Assembly: GCA_020650975.1 (NCBI GenBank)
Contig: JAIPMN010000401.1
Span: forward strand, 1-26,816
Source of the DNA: Apostichopus californicus
Lineage: Eukaryota > Echinodermata > Holothuroidea > Aspidochirotida > Stichopodidae
Direction of reading: 5' to 3'
DNA length: 26,816 nt
Within the stretch, counting starts at the first letter, position 1. Each line of letters starts with the position of its first letter. Both the position numbers and the translations under genes were made by a program. Below the pieces are notes generated by a model. The model worked only from the letters and a program-made list of their open reading frames with translations. It ran no database searches and was not told where the DNA came from. Below, one piece after another: positions 20,966-26,816 of the stretch.

Positions 20966-21904
20966 CTCACAGTGATCTAATGTAAGTTTGGAATTTGTGT
21001 AATGTAATTTATCAATTGTAATGGAATAATATAATATAATGAAGATAACTGTTTAGGCATTCACAATGTTCCACACTATGACATGAAATAGGGAGTGAAC
21101 AGTAATGCACTCAATGCACAAGGTCATCACCAGAGGCACCAAGCTGTAGCATGCCAAAAATTGCTAACAGTTACCAAAGTATTTTCCTGGTGGCTGAGAC
21201 GATTAGACAATTGAAAGTTTTAGTATCACTAAAGTGGGAGTATGATTGGCCATTATTCGACTTTCTAGCATATTTGAGGCTAAGCCTGATGAGCTTTGTC
21301 ATTAAGTGTCTGTTATTAAATCTCTATACCAAATCAACATCCTTTGTTTTTCCTGTAGTATTTACATGGACCAGTGCTGTCTCACATCTTTGAAAGAATA
21401 TTTATTTGTCAAAGAAGAAAAGGAAAGCAAAAATATCACCAACATTTCCTTCTTTGAACCTTAATATGACTGTAGCACCCCTAATTTTATGACTTACTAG
21501 AATTAGTATCCCCCTCCTTGTGATTTAAATTCACCCAGAAATTCTTGGAGCTCATGGAGTTCAATGGCCTGTTACTTCCTTGCAGAAAGTTGTTATAAAC
21601 TTTCTATCCATAAGACATCATATTCAAATGTTGAAATGTTCCCGGGCTCATGAGATGAAACTCTTAGATGAAACTCTTTCACAAACAGGTGATCCTAGTG
21701 TTCACCTCTTTGTGTATGTGCACATCTCCTAGGGGCTACATCACTTAGTTGTTTACACCTGGATTCTTAGTGGTTAAGTCTGTGTTTTTGCCCCACCCCC
21801 CCCCACCACCGATAATGAGTAAGCCGATCATATAGTTAATTCATCTCCTTATTTCGGCCGGGCAGGAAGTTGCATTGTCTTAGGCCAGTTTACCAGTGAT
21901 CTAT
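20966..21904. other. non-coding stretch with a C-rich tract
   Basis: No gene recognised. A C-rich tract with a run of nine C lies at 21796-21804. The plus frame at 21151-21393 (80 codons) has no known similarity. Confidence 0.4.
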
Positions 21905-21976
21905 GCCACTCACTTGACCCGCCCTCAGCCATGTAGGATGTCCCAGACATGATTAGAAATTATTCACTCATTTCTA
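21905..21976. repeat. hairpin-cluster repeat, copy 1
   Basis: A 72-bp block from GCCACTCACTTGAC to CATTTCTA is repeated 420 bp downstream at 22325-22395. It contains ATGTC-CCA-GACAT (21938-21950) and TAGAAAT-TATTCACTC-ATTTCTA (21954-21976), two inverted repeats with perfect stems. The first hairpin of copy 2 is not formed here. Confidence 0.75.
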
Positions 21977-22324
21977 TAAAGGTAAGAATCTCTTTGTATT
22001 TCCAGATGTAAGCTTTTGAGTTAAATAATGTTCTAGTTACACTGTGATGGATCCAAGCACACAGAGAGGTATTGTGTTTAACTTAAAGTCATACCATATA
22101 TCTTTATATTCCATGGTGTAGTTTAGTAATTATGTGTTCCCTTCAATAGGAAAATGTAGCCAATATTGTTTATTCCATTGTATTATTTCTATATTGTGTA
22201 TTCCATAGGTTGCACTAAGCCTACATGCTACCTGTATATTAGGACTAATGTATAGTGGAATCCATTATCTAGATAGTAATTGGTATTGAGACCCACTGTT
22301 GTTTATATTGGATATTTAAGTTAG

Positions 22325-22395
22325 GCCACTCACGTGACAGCTCTAAGCTGTCTAGGATGTCGGAGACATCATTAGAAATTATTCACTGATTTCTA
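22325..22395. repeat. hairpin-cluster repeat, copy 2, three perfect hairpins in a row
   Basis: Within 60 bp there are three perfect inverted repeats: GACAGCT-CTA-AGCTGTC (22336-22352), GATGTC-GGA-GACATC (22356-22370) and TAGAAAT-TATTCACTG-ATTTCTA (22373-22395). The two later hairpins are shared with copy 1 at 21905-21976 and the order is kept. The two copies are direct repeats. They could be part of a structured SINE or another small mobile element; no RNA family was recognised. Confidence 0.75.
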
Positions 22396-22530
22396 CGCAT
22401 GTTCATTGGTTTGGGTGCGCGACTCTAACGCCCTGGTTAGACGATGCCCCCTGACCACCAGGCCATGATGTGCAATGGACCAGATGGGTGGTCAAGCAGG
22501 TCTGGAGCGAGGAGTGAACCTCCCCTCTAA
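22396..22530. other. GC-rich stretch next to the hairpin cluster, possible SINE body
   Basis: A GC-richer stretch with further short inverted repeats, CCTGGT/ACCAGG around 22431-22462 and GACCA/TGGTC around 22478-22493. On the minus strand GGTGGTCAGG...GTCTAACCAGGGCGTTAGAGTCGCG has a weak likeness to a tRNA D-arm and anticodon arm, but no B box was found. It probably belongs to the same unit as the adjacent hairpins. Confidence 0.35.
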
Positions 22531-24844
22531 TAGTTGTATGTCAGAACATGGATAGGACTAATTGTGTTGTTGTCATGTTGTTCTTATCATGAATACTTTA
22601 AGATGTTTTCTCTATCCTTCTTCATCAGTTCTTTGCAAATACCTAAATTGCTTAACGTTATTAGCGTTATAAGCTTTTGTGTATTTCAATTCTACTTGTG
22701 TTGTTGTCTTAGATGAGTCCGTAGTTGTAGGATTATATACGTCAAAAGGTGCATGGGCATTATGTGCCTAACAACCAGGTACCTCTGTGCAGGTAGGAGA
22801 CCCAATTACAGATGAAAAAACCTGCTTCCTTTAGGACAAATATACCCATAACTAATAAATATGCATAACATGGGGTTACATAAATTTGTAAGCTAATGTG
22901 CTAAAGATATTCTAACATGACAATGAAAAGTCAAGAAAATCTACAGTCTCACACAAGATTATTCCACTTTTCAAAATCTGGAAAATCAAAACACACTCAC
23001 TGCAAAGCCTTAATTTGTAGGACAAAATATAAAACCACAATGGATATTGAAATACATACAAATTTTGTGAAAGTATGCAAGAACTAAGATGTGTAAGTAA
23101 CTTCTTGAATTGCAAGATTAATGTGATCACCAGGAGGCCTAGAACAGTAAGCCGACCATGGAAGGGTAAAGTCAAGTTCAAGAAACGATAGAGAAAGTGT
23201 ACGCTTTGATTGGTTGAAGGCATCATTCTGGGTTTAGTAATCTCACAATTGGGCCTATTATACACGTACTGCTAGTATCAAATAACCACAAAAACTATAT
23301 ACCAATAATACAAATTATGAAAACAAAGTTGGTGGCAATCACTACACAGCAACTTCTTACAGTCTAGGGGTGCTGATACAGTACCTTGTAAACCATGTAA
23401 ACCAAGATCATACACCAATTTCAGTCAATACATTCCAGATAGCCACAGAGAATGCATGTCAAGAGAAATGCATCCTTTCATAGAACTTCATGATTTTCCA
23501 TCTAAGACCCTTGAGGTACAATGAAAGACATTTGTTTATGAAAAAAAGTAGAAAATAATCATTTCATTGCAACTTGAGAATCGTACCCTACTTTAAGTGA
23601 ACAGATCTTAACACAGAAAACTAAACAAGTCAATCAGTGATCGATTAAGAAAGGAACAGTAAAATAATAAACTTGGTACAATAGCCCACACATGTACGAC
23701 AAGATTGCAGATCAAAGTTTAACTTCTCGGAATAGGAGAAACTCGGTTAAACTAAGGTTGAATGAAATATAACAAGGCATATGAATAAACCCAACTGTAC
23801 TAGATTTATTTTAAACTACAAAACAAAGCATACAATCCACCATCCACATAGTTACACATATTACAGACAGCAAAAGAAAATGTAACCATTGTTAGGATTA
23901 CTATATTTGAAAACAAGCTACATAGTGAATGAATGAATGAATAAAAATGTTTTTCAACTTCATCAAGGCTAATAGCCAATTAAAAAGAAAAATAAATTTA
24001 AAAAAAATTATATGAACATATTTTAAATGTATGCACCAAGTGGAAAGAATACACCGAGAAATTTTAATAAATATGAATGGGTATAAACTGCAAGTTGTCT
24101 ATGGTTAATGAAACTCTTATACTACATGATGGAAAGCAATGGATAAACTGACTACTTCTGTCAACATATACATATTCTTTATACCACATACACAGCTGTA
24201 TGTACTTACACTTATAGTTGAACACCATGAATCAAGGTTGACAGGGATTTACAATTAGGCACTTATGTATTCTCAAAGACAAATTATGAACAATAAGGGT
24301 AAAGGTAGCATTTCCACACTCTGAATTCACAGGAAATAAATGAATCTACCAAAAAATCACATGTACCATCCATTAAATCAACTGCACATGGTATGCACCA
24401 AGTAGGCTAAAGCACTTTCATATATACTATATATTAATACAATATTTAAAGCCAAAATATGGAGGGAAAAAAGTCTGATCAATTCCTAATGAGAGCCTAG
24501 ATTACATGCTACTATCATAATTATCTGATATAAATTAAGTAGATATCTTTTATAGTCATAATTTAACCTGTACACCACAGGTTTAAGTACTTCCTCTTTA
24601 ACTTGATCACAAAGCCTTGCTTGAATCAATAAACCAATAGGCTTCATGATTCTTTTATGACAACATTAACTAGTAGATTACCACAGACAAGATTTTCAGT
24701 TTGTCTATTGCAGTCTCATTCACACTCATATTTCTTCAAACATGCCATATGCTAAACTGGTCCCATACAAGTAAGAAAAAACCCTTCCAATGGCAGCATG
24801 CATCTCATGCTTTGGAATGTATATCAATGGGGATCTCCAGACAC
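22531..24844. other. 2.3-kb AT-rich stretch, no supported gene
   Basis: Contains the longest otherwise unexplained minus-strand frame (22912-23265, 117 codons), which has no recognised domain and no exon context. A short (TGAA)n tract lies at 23926-23942. On the minus strand AATAAA occurs near 23810 and could be a distant polyadenylation signal for the membrane-protein gene whose stop codon is at 25782, which would imply a 2-kb 3' UTR. This is speculative. Confidence 0.4.
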
Positions 24845-24892
24845 CCCTAAATCAACAAAGGGCGCTGTCCCTAAATCAACAGAGAGCGCTGT
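24845..24892. repeat. 24-bp tandem duplication with GGCGCT core
   Basis: CCCTAAATCAACAAAGGGCG followed by CTGT (24845-24868) is repeated with two changes at 24869-24892. Confidence 0.9.
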
Positions 24893-25009
24893 CATTTCTG
24901 TCCTTTCGAGTTCCGCAAAACTTGACAAGCTGCAGTATCTGACATCGCTGAGAATTCTTTGAGGAATCTCTGATGGACACTTCTGGGCAGAGTACCTGCA
25001 CAATCCCTA

Positions 25010-25585
25010 CTTTACATACACATACACTCACAGTAGTGTACTATACTTCAATCATTCTTACATCTTCACATACTACATAATGCTCTACACCACAAGGATG
25101 AGACAGACATACACCCACAATAATGTGTCATACTTCAATCCTGAAAATTCTTACTCAATAGTACTCTATTGCACAAGCCATTAGACAGACAAACACACAA
25201 CAGTGTCACTCCCAAACCTGAATATTCTTATACACACACAGGTTGTATAATGCTCTATCCCACAAGTATGAGAAGATATACACACACAATACTGTACTAT
25301 AGTTCAATCCTGAATATTCTTACATCATTTCATACTGTACAATATTCTATACTGCAAGATGGGAAAGACACACATTTACAATACTGTATTATAGTTCAAA
25401 CCTGAACATGCACACACCAACATAATACTCTATCCCATAAGTATGAGACAGACATACACTCACAACATTGTATCATACTTCAAACCTGAATATTCTACAC
25501 CCATACATAATGTATAACACTCTATCCCATTAGCAGGAGACAGACATACACACACAATAATATAGCCTACTTCAAGCATGAACAG
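25010..25585. repeat. minisatellite, ~87-bp unit, about 6.5 copies
   Basis: Units contain GAGACAGACATACACACACA, an AATA.TGTATCATACTTCAA part, CCTGAATATTCTTACAT and ATAATGCTCTATCCCACAAG. The TTCAA(T/A)CCTGAA anchor falls near 25047, 25134, 25209, 25313, 25395, 25479 and 25571, a spacing of 75-104 bp. The array lies 200-770 bp downstream of the membrane-protein stop codon and may be transcribed as 3' UTR. The plus frame at 25169-25405 is a by-product of the repeat. Confidence 0.85.
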
Positions 25586-25781
25586 AGTTACTACTTAACA
25601 ATACTGGGTATATTTTCTTGTTACTGTATCCTAACTGTAACAACAAATCTCTTACTTGTGTATTGATTTGATCAATGAAAAGGAATATGGACATTCTTTG
25701 TTTTAAAAAAGTGCACCACAAGGTATAATCTCCTGTGTCCCTATCAAGTATTACCCAACCATGGTTGGTCTGTAGTTTGTC

Positions 25782-25942
25782 TCATGAATTCCAGGTAGCA
25801 TAGGCATCAGAGCTGACATCATCTGTAGTTTCCATGAGAATATCCAAGTCAGGAGACCGTCTCCTTAGTCTCAGGAATAAGGCAATCAGTATCACTACAG
25901 CAGCCAAGAGAATAGCTGATGCAATGCCTAAAACAATAGTCC
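25782..25942 (-). CDS. terminal coding exon of an unidentified single-pass membrane protein
   Basis: Downstream of a good acceptor (TTGTATTGTCTGTTTAG|GG, AG at 25944-25943) the frame reads 52 complete codons and a TGA (25782-25784). The order is a hydrophobic helix of about 23 residues (TIVLGIASAILLAAVVILIA then LFL), a basic stop-transfer stretch RLRRR, and a tail of about 24 residues, SPDLDILMETTDDVSS then DAYATWNS. The acidic, Ser-rich tail after a positive cluster suggests a type I protein with a short cytoplasmic end. The exon starts in phase 1, common for exons that encode transmembrane segments of modular receptors. The ATG at 25986-25988 that makes the frame look longer lies in the intron. 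The ectodomain exons should lie at higher coordinates, probably off-window. I do not recognise the family; confidence is good for a real exon and low for any function. Confidence 0.65.
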
Positions 25943-26299
25943 CTAAACAGACAATACAAGAATCAAAATTATCATTTATATGTGTCAAAAGCTGAAGGTT
26001 TACAACAAAAGAAACCTGAAAGAAACTAAATACTACCAGAAAAAACCCAACACACTTAGTGATTCATTCACACATTTCACATAAGATGATTTAATGTAAA
26101 CTGTACACACAAGGATCTTGTAATTAATAAGGTACAGTAGATCCCAGATATCAAGTATGAAGTTTATGACTGCAAGAACATAGAAAGAAACATCATTTTG
26201 GTATTCGATAGGGTGGGCTGACACATCAAGTGAAAAGTTCATTCAAGCTTTGCTTTGAGAGTTATTCCATTTAAAAGGTTTCCATATCTTGACTTTTGG
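25943..26299 (-). other. intron upstream of the membrane-protein exon
   Basis: Probable intron sequence before the acceptor at 25944-25943. At 26125-26290 there is a fragment of the ~140-bp repeat in plus orientation (GTAGATCCCAGATATCAAGT, ATGAAGTTTATG, then CATTCAAGCTTTG and AAAAGGTTTCCATATCTTGA). Otherwise nothing was recognised. Confidence 0.45.
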
Positions 26300-26440
26300 C
26301 AGGGGCGTAGCCAGGATTTTAAAAGTTGTAGGCACGACTATCTGAGCGGAGCGCCACCATCTGTTGGCGCTAAGTGTACAATAAAAATTTTGGTTTTGCA
26401 AACCGCCCCCCCAGATGGCCGGAAACGGCCCTTCCCGAGT
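26300..26440 (+). mobile_element. truncated relative of the hAT element at 7124
   Basis: It begins CAGGGGCGTAGCCAGG, a hAT-type terminus similar to the left end at 7124. It shares CTATCTGAGCGGAGCGCCAC with only two or three differences from 7175-7205, GTTGGCGC, and a CCGGAAACGGCCCTTCCCG block equivalent to 7261-7280. The similarity stops near 26440, no right terminus is found and no target duplication is visible, so it is a left-half fragment. The frames at 26243-26485 and 26255-26470 are shadows of it. Confidence 0.75.
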
Positions 26441-26816
26441 GTTCATTCTGGTTCCCTGGCCTCTTGCTAACTTGAGACACCTCATTCAATATCACTTTTA
26501 AACCCAAACAACAAACAAGTTAAAATAGTATGTAATAGTACGATATAGAACATCGTGAATGTACCCAAGAGAAGCATGTATCGTAAAGGCTGTTTTGGAA
26601 CTTGAAATGCCGATCGTGACAACAACAGGCAACAAAGTACTGCAGCTCTATAAAGTCTGTTAATCAAAGATAGGCTTATTTGACTGTGGAATGTTTCTCA
26701 ACTGAAATATTATCTGCGTAAACGGGTTCTTAACTAGATGTTAAAAAACTGACAAGATCGGATCCTAGTCTTTTTCAGCGGGTAGAGTGTTGAATGAAAC
26801 TGCACGCGATAGAAAT
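26441..26816. other. right edge of window, nothing supported
   Basis: No exon or repeat recognised. The minus frame at 26482-26667 (61 codons) is hydrophobic but has no recognised similarity or splice context. Confidence 0.35.

Noticed and set aside
21905-22395. LTR pair of a small retroelement
   Set aside because: The shared block is only 71 bp, lacks TG...CA ends and primer-binding or polypurine sites, and encloses no coding sequence.
22325-22395. Hammerhead ribozyme
   Set aside because: The hairpins are consecutive rather than a three-way junction, and the CTGATGA and GAAA core is not present in the right order.
22396-22530. tRNA gene on the minus strand
   Set aside because: A D-arm-like string exists, but there is no B box and no acceptor-stem pairing.
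22912-23265. 117-codon minus-strand open frame
   Set aside because: The longest unexplained frame apart from the retrotransposon, but AT-driven Leu/Ile/Phe-rich composition, no recognisable domain and no acceptor or donor at its edges.
26482-26667. Hydrophobic minus-strand frame as a signal-peptide or upstream exon of the membrane protein
   Set aside because: It has several hydrophobic stretches, but no donor site in phase 1 and no similarity; a chance frame is more likely.
1-26816. CRISPR array, integron, phage or bacterial operon
   Set aside because: The repeats are long, degenerate and not spacer-separated. There are introns and LINE elements and no prokaryotic gene structure.

Overview
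The window reads as AT-rich, intron- and repeat-dominated DNA from an animal nuclear genome. The best guess is a marine deuterostome such as an echinoderm, possibly a sea cucumber. The grounds are a CR1-like retrotransposon, several hAT-type elements, abundant TAGGCCTA-type words, dispersed arrays built around TGACCTTTGACCTCC, and a ciliary-gene exon that is recognisably metazoan. The species assignment is inference. No operons, CRISPR arrays, rRNA genes or convincing tRNA genes were seen. Very little of the window codes for protein.

Two gene pieces can be supported, both on the minus strand. The first, at 17515-17669, is the first coding exon of a CFAP410 (C21orf2) homologue. It ends at a clean GT donor inside the Trp codon of the conserved KLNCW. 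Its further exons must lie at lower coordinates or outside the window and were not found. The second, at 25782-25942, is the last coding exon of an unidentified single-pass membrane protein: a transmembrane helix, a basic stop-transfer stretch and a short acidic tail, behind a good splice acceptor. Its earlier exons were not found.

From left to right: 1-906 is the end of a hAT-like element. 1967-2132 and 2830-2935 are exact tandem duplications; the second lies in a decayed retrotransposon remnant (2521-2935). Arrays of a repeat of about 140 bp lie at 4200-5200, 5945-6180, 12640-13300 and 19940-20690, with a scrap near 26130-26290. An intact-looking non-autonomous hAT element with a perfect 8-bp target duplication lies at 7124-7437, with a truncated relative at 26300-26440. 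A small inverted-repeat element lies at 10615-10858. A second member of the first hAT-like family (12452-14979) carries one of the arrays inside it. A LINE/SINE tail (15020-15118), a GC-rich hairpin block (15241-15360) and a 5'-truncated, frameshifted CR1-like element (about 15750-17051) fill the region downstream of the CFAP410 exon. Further right are a duplicated hairpin cluster (21905-21976 and 22325-22395) and an 87-bp-period minisatellite (25010-25585) just downstream of the membrane-protein stop codon.

I found no convincing new multi-gene system. The observations most worth a second look are the repeat arrays that carry nuclear-receptor DR1-like motifs, the paired hairpin clusters, the nested hAT family, and the N-terminally extended CFAP410 exon.
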